A stretch of 50,451 nucleotides of DNA from QAMX01 sp964515055 (GTDB taxonomy: Bacteria > Bacillota > Clostridia > Oscillospirales > QAMX01). Made by a program: the position numbers and the translations under genes. The notes under the pieces were generated by a model. It was not told the DNA's origin. It was given only the letters and a program-made list of their open reading frames with translations, and did not search any database. The stretch is from assembly GCA_964515055.1 (NCBI GenBank), contig CAZEUG010000013.1:1-50451 (forward strand). Reading direction: 5' to 3'. Shown here in pieces: positions 41,493 to 49,544 of the stretch. Position 1 is the first letter of the stretch, and every line of letters begins with the position of its first letter.

Positions 41493-43556
41493 TCAGTTCA
41501 TTGAATTGCCTGCCTCTGCATGAAACAGGGAAACGATGCGGTTTCGCAACGGCGTATGCGCCGGCTGCGAAAGTTCGGCGTCTGTATCCATCAGCTGCTG
41601 CGCTGCATCCTGAGCCTCCCGCAGCAAAGCCATGTCGGATGAGAGACTGGCGAACCGGAGAGACGTCAGGCCATGCTGTGCATCGCCGAAGAAAGTGCCG
41701 GGGCCGCGCAGTTCCAGATCCCGCTGCGCAATTTCGTACCCATTGTTGGAACGGCAGAGAATTTCCAAACGGTCGCGGATGGCTTTGCTGCCGTGCCCGC
41801 AGGCCAGAATGCAATACGATTTGGCTTGGCCGCGCCCGACACGTCCGCGCAGCTGATGCAGCTGGCTCAATCCAAAGCGCTCAGCATTTTCGATCACCAT
41901 CAATGTTGCATTCGGATTGTCAACACCAACCTCAACGACGGTCGTTGAAACCAGAATATCGATCTCTCCGGACACAAACGCACGCATGACATTTTCTTTT
42001 TCTGCCCCTTTCAGTCGGCCATGCAGACAGGCGATTTTCAAATCGGGAAACACGGTTTCCGAAAGAGTTTTCGTGTAATCGAGGACAGATTGCAGCGTGG
42101 CATCTTCCGACTCGTCAATCAGCGGACAGACGATATAGGCCTGATGTCCTTCCACGATCTGCTTGCGGATGAACGCTTCGATTCGGGTACGCATGGATGG
42201 CCCCACCAGAAATGTATCCACCTTTTGACGTCCTGGCGGTAATTCATCCATGACAGAAACGTCCAGATCACCGTATAAAATCAGCGCCAGCGTCCGAGGA
42301 ATCGGCGTCGCACTCATCACCAGCAGGTGCGGGTTGAGCCCCTTTGCAGTCAAGGCAGCCCGCTGCTGTACACCGAAGCGCTGCTGTTCATCACAGATGA
42401 CCAGCCCGGGCGATGCATAGCGGATTTCCTCTGACAGCACTGCGTGTGTACCAATGATCATATTTGCTGTGCCGGATTCAATCGAAGCACTGATTTCACG
42501 CCGCTGTGTGGCCTTCAACTTGCCGGTGAGCAGCACAGGCTCCCAGCCCAACGAACCGAACAGCTTCTGAAAGGTTGCAAAATGCTGCGTAGCCAGAATT
42601 TCTGTCGGTGCCATCAGAATAACCTGATCACCGGCGGCAAGCACCTGATAGGCGAGCATCGCCGCAACGATGGTCTTTCCGCTTCCAACATCACCCTGAA
42701 TCAGTCGATTCATAACGCGGCCACTTTGTAAATCAGCAAGCCCCTCTACGATCACCCGCTCCTGCGCATCTGTCAGCTGAAACGGAATTTGTTCCCGGAG
42801 CGGCGCATCGGAAACACGCGGATAGATGCGACCAGGAATATCCGAACGGCGGTGCTTCAAAAGGGAAAGGGCTGAGGTCAGCAGAAAGCACTCGTCAAAC
42901 GCAATCCGCCGCCGTGCCGCCTCAAGCATTTCCGGCGAAGACGGAAAATGAATCTGACGCAGTGCGTTTTGAATCGGGAGCAGAGCACGATCGGACAAAA
43001 TGTCATCCGGTAGCGTTTCAGGTATGTCTGCGGCACACGCCTCCAGAGCCGCCTGTACCGCAGACGACACGTGACGGTTCGTCAGTCCGGCTGTCAGTGG
43101 ATACACGGGTTGAATGTCCCCGTCCGGTACCGTATCATCCGCAACCGGCTCATACTGGGGTGAGGTCATGGAAAGTCCATGCGAATCCAGAACTGCCTGC
43201 CCATAAAACTGATAGGTCTGTCCGACAGAAAACTGGGAGCGGGAATACGGTCTGTTGAAAAACAGAAGCTGAATAGAGCCTGTTTCATCCACAACACGAA
43301 ATTTCAGGAGCGTTCGATCGCCCTGCAAACGGGACAAGACCGGCTCCGACGCGACCATGCCCAGAAAACGGCAGGGTTCTTCCAGCGACAGGGTGGCAAT
43401 GGTGTGCAGCTGTCGACGATCCTCATAGGTACGCGGATAAAAATGCAGGAGATCGTCCAGCGTGCGGATGCCGAGGCGTTCAAACGCGGTTTGGCGTTTG
43501 GCTCCGATACCGCGCAGGGAAGTCAGGGGTTCTGATAATAAGAGACGCTTTTCCAA
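41493..43556 (-). CDS. recG: ATP-dependent DNA helicase RecG
   Basis: 687 residues from a TTG at 43554-43556, preceded by AAAGGTGG. Upstream codons to 43619 lie in the terminator of the previous gene. An N-terminal wedge/OB domain (about 60-150) is followed by two helicase domains: Walker A G-D-V-G-S-G-K-T, D-E-Q-Q-R-F-G (the DEAH-like box), S-A-T-P-I-P-R-T and Q-L-H-Q-L-R-G-R-V-G-R-G. It remodels stalled forks and Holliday junctions. The box reads D-E-Q-Q, common in RecG. Confidence 0.96.
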   Translation of the reverse strand: MEKRLLLSEPLTSLRGIGAKRQTAFERLGIRTLDDLLHFYPRTYEDRRQLHTIATLSLEEPCRFLGMVASEPVLSRLQGDRTLLKFRVVDETGSIQLLFFNRPYSRSQFSVGQTYQFYGQAVLDSHGLSMTSPQYEPVADDTVPDGDIQPVYPLTAGLTNRHVSSAVQAALEACAADIPETLPDDILSDRALLPIQNALRQIHFPSSPEMLEAARRRIAFDECFLLTSALSLLKHRRSDIPGRIYPRVSDAPLREQIPFQLTDAQERVIVEGLADLQSGRVMNRLIQGDVGSGKTIVAAMLAYQVLAAGDQVILMAPTEILATQHFATFQKLFGSLGWEPVLLTGKLKATQRREISASIESGTANMIIGTHAVLSEEIRYASPGLVICDEQQRFGVQQRAALTAKGLNPHLLVMSATPIPRTLALILYGDLDVSVMDELPPGRQKVDTFLVGPSMRTRIEAFIRKQIVEGHQAYIVCPLIDESEDATLQSVLDYTKTLSETVFPDLKIACLHGRLKGAEKENVMRAFVSGEIDILVSTTVVEVGVDNPNATLMVIENAERFGLSQLHQLRGRVGRGQAKSYCILACGHGSKAIRDRLEILCRSNNGYEIAQRDLELRGPGTFFGDAQHGLTSLRFASLSSDMALLREAQDAAQQLMDTDAELSQPAHTPLRNRIVSLFHAEAGNSMN

Positions 43557-43597
43557 TGCAGTTATCCCACCTTTCAGCAGGCAAAGTTCAACGGAAA

Positions 43598-43628
43598 AAA
43601 CGTCGGCACGCGTGACCACGTGCCGACG
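43598..43628 (-). terminator. Terminator between fakA-like gene and recG
   Basis: On the minus strand: a 10-bp perfect stem (43619-43628 with 43601-43610), an 8-base loop and a T run from 43602 down to about 43594. It begins 15 bases after the fakA-like stop. Confidence 0.88.
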
Positions 43629-43643
43629 GGTTCAGAACAGGGA

Positions 43644-45287
43644 TTACTCAGCGCCAATAATGAAGTAGTAAACGGGCTGCCCACCGTCCAGAATGTTAAA
43701 CTCGGTTCTTTTTCCGGCCTTCTGCGCCAAAATGCTGGAAACGGTATCGCGATCCTCCTGAGAGGCATCCTCTCCGCAGAACACCGTGACAAATTCGGAG
43801 TCTGCAATGGATAAACCGTCAGCCAGATTTTCAACAACGGCAGCCAGAGAGCGGTTGGTGTCACAGAACTTATTGCCGACAAGTGCCAGATAATCGCCTT
43901 CATTGATGTGCACATCATCAAACACAGAGTCGCGAGCCGCATAGGTGATATGCCCGGTGCGGACATTGGGCAGACCGGCCGTCATCATTTCCTGATTCTG
44001 TTCCGGTGTCGCCTCCGGGTCATACGCAAGCATCGCCGTAATGCCTTCCGGAATGGTTCGGGTCGGCAAAACAATGACCTGCTTTTCAGTCAGGGAAACC
44101 GTCTGCTCTGCGGCGAGAATGATGTTTTTGTTGTTGGGCAGGACGAAAACAATTTCGGAAGGTGTCTGATTGATCAGGCGAAGAATATCCTCCGTAGAAG
44201 GATTCATTGTTTGACCACCCTCGACGATCTGATCGACACCGAGATCGAGAAAGACATCCTGAATTCCTTTTCCTGCGGCAACCGAGACAAAGCCGTATTT
44301 CTTTTCGGGTGCAGCAACCGCATCGGACGCAGCTGATTCATCGCTGAGCGCAAGCTTTTCGGTGTGCTGTTCGCGCATATTCTCAATCTTGATGGTGGTC
44401 AGCGCGCCGTATTTCAGGCATTCTTCCAACACCTTCCCCGGATGATTGGTATGGACGTGAATTTTGATGATTTCGTCATCGGCCACCAGAACCAGACTGT
44501 CGCCTCTGGCATCCAGAAACGAGCGCAGCGGCGCAGGATCCTTTTTGTCGGCATTACGGATGACAATCAGCTCCGTGCAGTAACCAAAACGGATTTCTTC
44601 GGTTTTGTAGCTGGAGAAATCGGCTGTGCTGCGCGTAGCTGCAGCAATGGTCTCCGGATGCTCACGGGAAATTGTAATCCCGCGAACAGCTGCCAGCATC
44701 CCTTCAAGAATCAGGCAATAGCCTTTCCCGCCGGCGTCCACGACACCGGCTTTTGCCAGCACCGGATTCTGCAACGGTGTTTCATCCAGGGCCTCATACG
44801 CGCTGTTCAGTGCCGCATCCAGCAGCTGCTCAAAGTCTCCGGCAGGAGCTGCAAGAATAGCCGCCTCTGCACTTTTGCGCGCAACGGTCAGAATGGTTCC
44901 TTCAGCCGGTTTGTTGACCACGCTATACGCCATATCCACGCCGTTTTTCATCGCCGCAGCGAACTGCTCCGTGTTGGCTTCATCCAGTTCCTTTAAGTAC
45001 TTGGCGATTCCGCCAAACAGCAGGGAAGTAATGACGCCGGAATTGCCGTGCGAGCCGCGTGTCAGCGACATGGCCGTCTTGTCTGCGGTTTTGCCGAGCC
45101 GCGGATTGTCAAATTCCGTCAGATCCTTAACCGCATGGTTGATGGTCATCGACATATTGGATCCGGTATCGCCATCGGGGACAGGGAAGACATTCAGATC
45201 GTTGAGCGCCTGTTTCTGATTCTCAACGACGGCAGCTGCATTGCACACCATTTGTTTATAGTCACTGCCGTTGATAACATTTTTCAA
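43644..45287 (-). CDS. fakA: DAK2-domain fatty acid kinase-like protein (FakA/YloV)
   Basis: 547 residues. The N-terminal DAK2/DhaL domain has N-V-F-P-V-P-D-G-D-T-G-S-N-M (residues 32-45), the Mg-ADP site; R-G-S-H-G-N-S-G-V and D-A-G-G-K-G-Y are also typical. A central domain has I-K-I-H-V-H-T-N-H-P-G and a C-terminal DegV-like half follows. FakA phosphorylates fatty acids bound by FakB. No FakB/DegV gene lies nearby. It follows an Asp23 gene after about 40 bases, the conserved yloU-yloV order. Confidence 0.92.
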   Translation of the reverse strand: MKNVINGSDYKQMVCNAAAVVENQKQALNDLNVFPVPDGDTGSNMSMTINHAVKDLTEFDNPRLGKTADKTAMSLTRGSHGNSGVITSLLFGGIAKYLKELDEANTEQFAAAMKNGVDMAYSVVNKPAEGTILTVARKSAEAAILAAPAGDFEQLLDAALNSAYEALDETPLQNPVLAKAGVVDAGGKGYCLILEGMLAAVRGITISREHPETIAAATRSTADFSSYKTEEIRFGYCTELIVIRNADKKDPAPLRSFLDARGDSLVLVADDEIIKIHVHTNHPGKVLEECLKYGALTTIKIENMREQHTEKLALSDESAASDAVAAPEKKYGFVSVAAGKGIQDVFLDLGVDQIVEGGQTMNPSTEDILRLINQTPSEIVFVLPNNKNIILAAEQTVSLTEKQVIVLPTRTIPEGITAMLAYDPEATPEQNQEMMTAGLPNVRTGHITYAARDSVFDDVHINEGDYLALVGNKFCDTNRSLAAVVENLADGLSIADSEFVTVFCGEDASQEDRDTVSSILAQKAGKRTEFNILDGGQPVYYFIIGAE

Positions 45288-45327
45288 GGTAATCCAACTC
45301 CTAAATCACATAATGGGCGACTGGCAA

Positions 45328-45681
45328 TCAGTCGTCGATAATAATGGAATCGATGTGGACGTCAACACCTGTGACCCGAATGCCTGTTTGACGTTCAACG
45401 ACATACTTTACTTCATTCATAATGGATTTTGCAATGGCACTCATGTTCATGCCGTATTGCACGGCAATATGCAGTTCAAGCGAAACGCTTCCGTTTTCCG
45501 TGCGGACTTTCACGCCCTTATGGAAATTTTCACCCTTGAGCAGAAGAATCAGTTCGTCGGAAAAGCCCCGGACAGTCATTCCCTTTACGCCAAAGCAGTT
45601 CAGTGCAGCGTATCCGCCGATGAGAGCGATGATTTTTTCAGAAATGGTGATACTACCTTTTTTCGTCTTGAGTTTCATCAA
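45328..45681 (-). CDS. Asp23/Gls24 family protein (YloU-like)
   Basis: 117 residues of the DUF322/Asp23 family. It has I-T-I-S-E-K-I-I-A-L-I-G near the start, V-K-G-M-T in the middle and the closing V-E-R-Q-T-G-I-R-V-T-G-V-D-V-H-I-D-S-I. The role in cell-envelope homeostasis is general to the family. AGGAGG precedes the start. It is the first gene of the yloU-yloV run and has its own promoter at 45769-45797. Confidence 0.93.
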   Translation of the reverse strand: MMKLKTKKGSITISEKIIALIGGYAALNCFGVKGMTVRGFSDELILLLKGENFHKGVKVRTENGSVSLELHIAVQYGMNMSAIAKSIMNEVKYVVERQTGIRVTGVDVHIDSIIIDD

Positions 45682-45768
45682 AGTACCTCCTGTAAATTAG
45701 TTGATGAGACAAATACCATATCGTCAAAAGCGAAAAGATTCGCGGGATATCAGTGAAAGACAAATTAT

Positions 45769-45797
45769 ATTGTACTATAATTCCAACGAATTTGCAA
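45769..45797 (-). promoter_or_regulatory. Promoter of the Asp23-fakA run
   Basis: On the minus strand: TTGCAA (45792-45797), a 17-base spacer and TACAAT (45769-45774). The leader is about 80 bases. Confidence 0.75.
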
Positions 45798-45806
45798 GAG
45801 TGGATT

Positions 45807-47069
45807 TCACGGATACATCGCATCCGAAACCCATCTTTGATAGGTTTCGGCCTGTCCTTTCCGGGTGACCGCGGAAAGGGAGAGCTGTTCCGGATTCAGA
45901 ATGGTACGCGCCAGCTCGATGACCTCATCGAGCTGAACCGACAGATATCTGGCAGCGATTTCATCCGGAGTGAAAATGCCATTCTGCAGCAGCAGACTTT
46001 TACCCATATGATTCATCCGGGAAGAGGTTGATTCCAGGGCCATCAGCAGACCGGAACGAATGCTGTCGCAGACCTTCGTCATTTCGTCCACTGTCACACC
46101 ATCGGATACAAGCTCAGCCAGCGTCCGTCCGATCTCGGTCAGAGCCTGCTGTTCACTGTTGCTGCCGGTTCCAATATAAATCGCCAGCAGACCGCAATCT
46201 GAATGCGTGGCCAGGAAGGAGTGAATCGAATAGCAGAGCCCCAGCTGCTCCCGTACCCTCTGGAACAAGCGGGACGACATATTGCCGCCAAGAATATTGT
46301 TCAGAATTTGAATGGCATATCGATGCTCAGAGAGATAGGATTCCGCAGGGAAGCCCAGCACAATGTGATTCTGTTCGGTGGGCTTTTCTATGCAGGAAGC
46401 TGTCACACGATAGGAGGCCGCAGAGCTCTGAGGCCGTGCTCCCGCCGGAAAGTGATCAAAGGTCTGTCCGATATACGCCAAATCGTCGGGAGAAAAATGA
46501 CCGGCAATTGAAATAACGACCGCTTCGCCGGTATAATGTGTCTGCATGTAATTGCGCAGACCGCTGCCGGTCATGGATGCGAGCGTGTCACGTGTTCCGA
46601 GAATGGGATACCCGAGCGCTGTGCCGCGGAATGCGCCGAGCGTCAGCTGCTCAATCGCCAGATCGTCTGGCGTATCGTCACACATTCCGATTTCTTCATA
46701 GATGACCCCGCGCTCCGTTTCAACGCAGGCTTCATCAAAGCGGCTGTGGAACAGCATATCGGCCAGCAGATCAACAAACGCGTGCAGCTTTTCATCCAGC
46801 ACCCGCCCATAAAAACAGGTGCATTCCTTCGTGGTAAAGGCGTTGATTTCGCCGCCCAGTGTGTCCATGGTATCCGCAAGCGCAGCGGCATCCATGGAAT
46901 CTGTTCCCTTGAAAAGCATATGCTCAATAAAATGAGAGGCGCCGTTCATGTCGGCCGGTTCGTGCCGTGTGCCATTTCCGACCCACACGCCAAGCGAAAC
47001 ACTGCGCACATTGGGATTGGACTCTGAAACAATGCGAACTCCGTTCGGGAGCGTCTGTAACTGGTACAT
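45807..47069 (-). CDS. M16 family zinc metallopeptidase
   Basis: 420 residues from the ATG at 47069, preceded by GAGG. The inverted zinc site H46-F-I-E49-H50 is present, with a downstream glutamate in R-G-V-I-Y-E-E. The whole protein equals the processing-protease half length, as in YmxG/PqqL-like M16B enzymes that work as dimers. A longer upstream reading frame has no site. It ends about ten bases before the -35 of the next promoter, with no terminator seen. Confidence 0.93.
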   Translation of the reverse strand: MYQLQTLPNGVRIVSESNPNVRSVSLGVWVGNGTRHEPADMNGASHFIEHMLFKGTDSMDAAALADTMDTLGGEINAFTTKECTCFYGRVLDEKLHAFVDLLADMLFHSRFDEACVETERGVIYEEIGMCDDTPDDLAIEQLTLGAFRGTALGYPILGTRDTLASMTGSGLRNYMQTHYTGEAVVISIAGHFSPDDLAYIGQTFDHFPAGARPQSSAASYRVTASCIEKPTEQNHIVLGFPAESYLSEHRYAIQILNNILGGNMSSRLFQRVREQLGLCYSIHSFLATHSDCGLLAIYIGTGSNSEQQALTEIGRTLAELVSDGVTVDEMTKVCDSIRSGLLMALESTSSRMNHMGKSLLLQNGIFTPDEIAARYLSVQLDEVIELARTILNPEQLSLSAVTRKGQAETYQRWVSDAMYP

Positions 47070-47148
47070 AAAACCTCGATTCTGCCGGAATGGCCATGGC
47101 CTTTTTAGAAAGTATGTCTCTGTAACAGGAAAAATATTGATGCGCAGC

Positions 47149-48351
47149 TTACGGCCTGGTTCGATTGACGCTGAAAATCGCCAGCTGTGCCGTTGTATAA
47201 TCGACAACACCGCGTTCGACCAGCGTATCCAATAAGGTCTTCTGGCTGCCCTTCATACAGGCAAACAGGCCGTAATACGAAATGTATACCATTTTGTCGC
47301 GATAGAGAGGAGTGGATGTCAGCAGGTCTGCTTCCGCCTGTGAAAAAATTCCGAGCGAAACGGCCGTTTCGACGGATGTTCGATAATTGAAGTCTGGTTT
47401 GTCGCCGCGATCTGAATAGCCGAGCGCACGCAGCAAAAAAGTCATATACTGCTCCGGCTCAATCAGCATGGTGCTGCTGTATTCGGAAGCAGAGGTGCCG
47501 TTGGTCAACTGCTGCTGATAGGCATAAGCAATGTAGGGGGACGCCCAGTCTGCCACATCATCAAACGGATGATTCACGGAGGCAGCGTTCAATGCATTCA
47601 GTTCTTCGCCCAGCAGACGCAACATCATCACCAGACTTTCATCCCGTCTGGAGACGCGTTCCAGTTCATAGCCATTACCAGTACCGCGGAAGAAGCCCAT
47701 CCGATTCAAAGCGTTCGCCAGATCGGTATACTCCGACACATAGGTGTCCGTCTTTTCAATGGAAAATTCACCTGAGATCAGCAGCTGCGCCGAATCGGTA
47801 ATCGGAGTGAAGCCGAGCGACGCGATTTCCGTTACCAACAGGTAGCTGCCCGCATTCAATTCCCATTGAAGCGCACGCTCCCGCGCCTTTGCAAGATCAA
47901 CAAACGTGGCGCTCTGCGTGTTGCGCGTCTGGAGACGACCGGACAGAATCCGGATGACTGCGCCGGATTTTGCCGACAGGAGCTCACCGGATTGCAGGGT
48001 GATCTGCCGAAAATGATTGAGCGGCTCTGCTGTCAGCGTGGCGATGTTGGAAGCGTCCCAGATGCGGTCGGCTGCCAGCTGCGCCAAGGCGTCCAGCGTC
48101 AACTGCTCTTCCACGGGATCTGTGATGACCTGAATTTGTACGGCTGTAGCGGAATTACTGTCAGATGTGAACGATGTACGCCCAAAAATGGCTTCCTTCA
48201 GCGTTTGCAGATATGGATTTTCCAGATAGGAGCGTGTAATCAACGGGTCAGTTGCAGAACCGGCCGCAGCCAGTGCAATGCTCGACAGGAAAGCAACAGA
48301 AAGAGTCAGAGCCAACAGGCGAAAGAGCCTGCAACGAAAACAACGATTCAA
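47149..48351 (-). CDS. Secreted protein with SLH-like repeats
   Basis: 400 residues. I chose TTG 48349-48351 because GGAGG lies seven bases before it; the ATG at 48366 would contain that site in its own coding region. A signal peptide (R-C-R-L-F-R-L-L-A-L then about 20 hydrophobic residues, ending near A-A-A) is clear. The C-terminal half (about 210-395) has S-layer-homology-like pieces: D-D-V-A-D-W-A-S-P-Y-I-A-Y-A and M-T-F-L-L-R-A-L-G-Y-S-D. The first half is unrecognised. It probably binds the cell wall. An own promoter lies at 48389-48417. Confidence 0.82.
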   Translation of the reverse strand: MNRCFRCRLFRLLALTLSVAFLSSIALAAAGSATDPLITRSYLENPYLQTLKEAIFGRTSFTSDSNSATAVQIQVITDPVEEQLTLDALAQLAADRIWDASNIATLTAEPLNHFRQITLQSGELLSAKSGAVIRILSGRLQTRNTQSATFVDLAKARERALQWELNAGSYLLVTEIASLGFTPITDSAQLLISGEFSIEKTDTYVSEYTDLANALNRMGFFRGTGNGYELERVSRRDESLVMMLRLLGEELNALNAASVNHPFDDVADWASPYIAYAYQQQLTNGTSASEYSSTMLIEPEQYMTFLLRALGYSDRGDKPDFNYRTSVETAVSLGIFSQAEADLLTSTPLYRDKMVYISYYGLFACMKGSQKTLLDTLVERGVVDYTTAQLAIFSVNRTRP

Positions 48352-48388
48352 AGCGGACACCTCCATGATGTCAGAATATACCGACTAT

Positions 48389-48417
48389 ATTATACCTCAT
48401 TTGAATCCATCTGTCAA
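48389..48417 (-). promoter_or_regulatory. Consensus promoter of the SLH-like gene
   Basis: On the minus strand: perfect TTGACA (48412-48417), a 17-base spacer and perfect TATAAT (48389-48394), about 35 bases before the start codon. Confidence 0.9.
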
Positions 48418-48531
48418 AAACAAAATTTGAACATCACCATTCCGATGGATTTCAAAGATCAATGGCACAAAATGCAGCCGAATGTGGTATAATGGTTTCA
48501 AACCTCAAAAACGCAGAGGAGGCATTCCAAC

Positions 48532-49149
48532 ATGGCAGCACTCAAACAGTATCACTCTGGTTCTCCGCGAACTGATTTTCAGATGGTTCCCATCTGCGAA
48601 AATCCCTGGAGCTACCCCTATGCGCCACAGGCCGGAGCCGGTTTGCAGACCGATTTTGAGACAGGTGCCCTCCTGGTTCGATTGGAGGCCACTGAACCCC
48701 GAACGGCAATTCGTGCTGAAGCCTGCCGGACCAACGGGCGCGTGTGGGAGGATTCCTGCCTTGAATTTTTTCTGAACCCCATGCCCGATTGCGGAAACGG
48801 GTATCTGAATCTCGAAACCAACGCACGTGGCGTGATGCTGCTCGGCGTTCACACCGAACAGTTCTCCACTGAGACCGACGAATTCGATGAGGCGTTTTTC
48901 GATATGCACGTCCAGCATCAATTTCTGCCGGAGGGACGGATTCGCTGGACGCTCAATTACCGCATCCCGTTTTCCTATATCCAACGTTGGTTTCCGGATT
49001 TCAGCCCAAAACCGGGTTCGCGCATCACGGGCAACTTCTATAAATGCGGAGATTTGTGCCAGCAGGAGCATTATTTGGCCTGGTCGCCGGTGCATTGGCC
49101 GGTTCCGAGCTTTCACCGCCCGGAATGCTTCGGCATCATTGACCTGTAA
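48532..49149 (+). CDS. CBM9-like carbohydrate-binding protein
   Basis: 205 residues resembling the carbohydrate family 9 binding-like fold: V-W-E-D-S-C-L-E-F-F-L near residue 70, then G-Y-L-N-L-E-T-N-A-R-G and late W-T-L-N-Y-R-I-P-F-S-Y. It has no signal peptide and no attached catalytic domain, so a cytoplasmic, stand-alone protein of unknown ligand is likely. A GAGGAGG site precedes ATG 48532. A TATAAT with extended TGG (about 48486-48494) may be its promoter, but the -35 is weak. Confidence 0.78.
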   Translation: MAALKQYHSGSPRTDFQMVPICENPWSYPYAPQAGAGLQTDFETGALLVRLEATEPRTAIRAEACRTNGRVWEDSCLEFFLNPMPDCGNGYLNLETNARGVMLLGVHTEQFSTETDEFDEAFFDMHVQHQFLPEGRIRWTLNYRIPFSYIQRWFPDFSPKPGSRITGNFYKCGDLCQQEHYLAWSPVHWPVPSFHRPECFGIIDL

Positions 49150-49195
49150 AAATCCTCAGCCGCCAAACATTTGCCCGAAAATCAGCGATCAGCCC

Positions 49196-49224
49196 TTGAC
49201 AAAATGCGTGGAAAGGTTTATAAT
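49196..49224 (+). promoter_or_regulatory. Consensus promoter of thrS
   Basis: Perfect TTGACA at 49196-49201, a 17-base spacer and perfect TATAAT at 49219-49224. The leader of about 310 bases carries the T-box. Confidence 0.9.
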
Positions 49225-49229
49225 GATTC

Positions 49230-49490
49230 CATGAAAAAAGCGATATCAGGAAGACAAGATGCATGGGTTCCTGTCGTCAGAGACTGCCGCTGCGGACGAA
49301 TCCGCAGGCTGAAAGCGGCAGGGCAGGTCTGCATCACACCACTTCTGAGCTCTGTGGCTGAACGTTTTTCAGTAAGCTGCGGCGGGGTTGCGCTCGTTAC
49401 TGCGCTTCAAGTAATAAATCAGGGTGGAACCGCGGGAAGAAATGTTGATTTGCCCCGCCCCTTTCAGATGAATGGGGCAGGGCTTTTTTT
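49230..49490 (+). promoter_or_regulatory. Threonine T-box leader controlling thrS
   Basis: The T-box sequence AGGGTGGAACCGCG starts at 49421. A stem-I region (about 49250-49345) has GATGCA (49259-49264) paired with TGCATC, and just 3' lies ACC (49338-49340), a Thr codon followed by A, at the place of the specifier. The terminator 49452-49461 with 49474-49483 is followed by seven T. Uncharged tRNA-Thr should stabilize the antiterminator so that thrS is read. The specifier is my reading from base pairing by eye. Confidence 0.9.
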
Positions 49491-49544
49491 GTCCGATTCT
49501 CCATTCACTGGTTCATTTGACAAACAGGAAAAGGAGAAACAACG

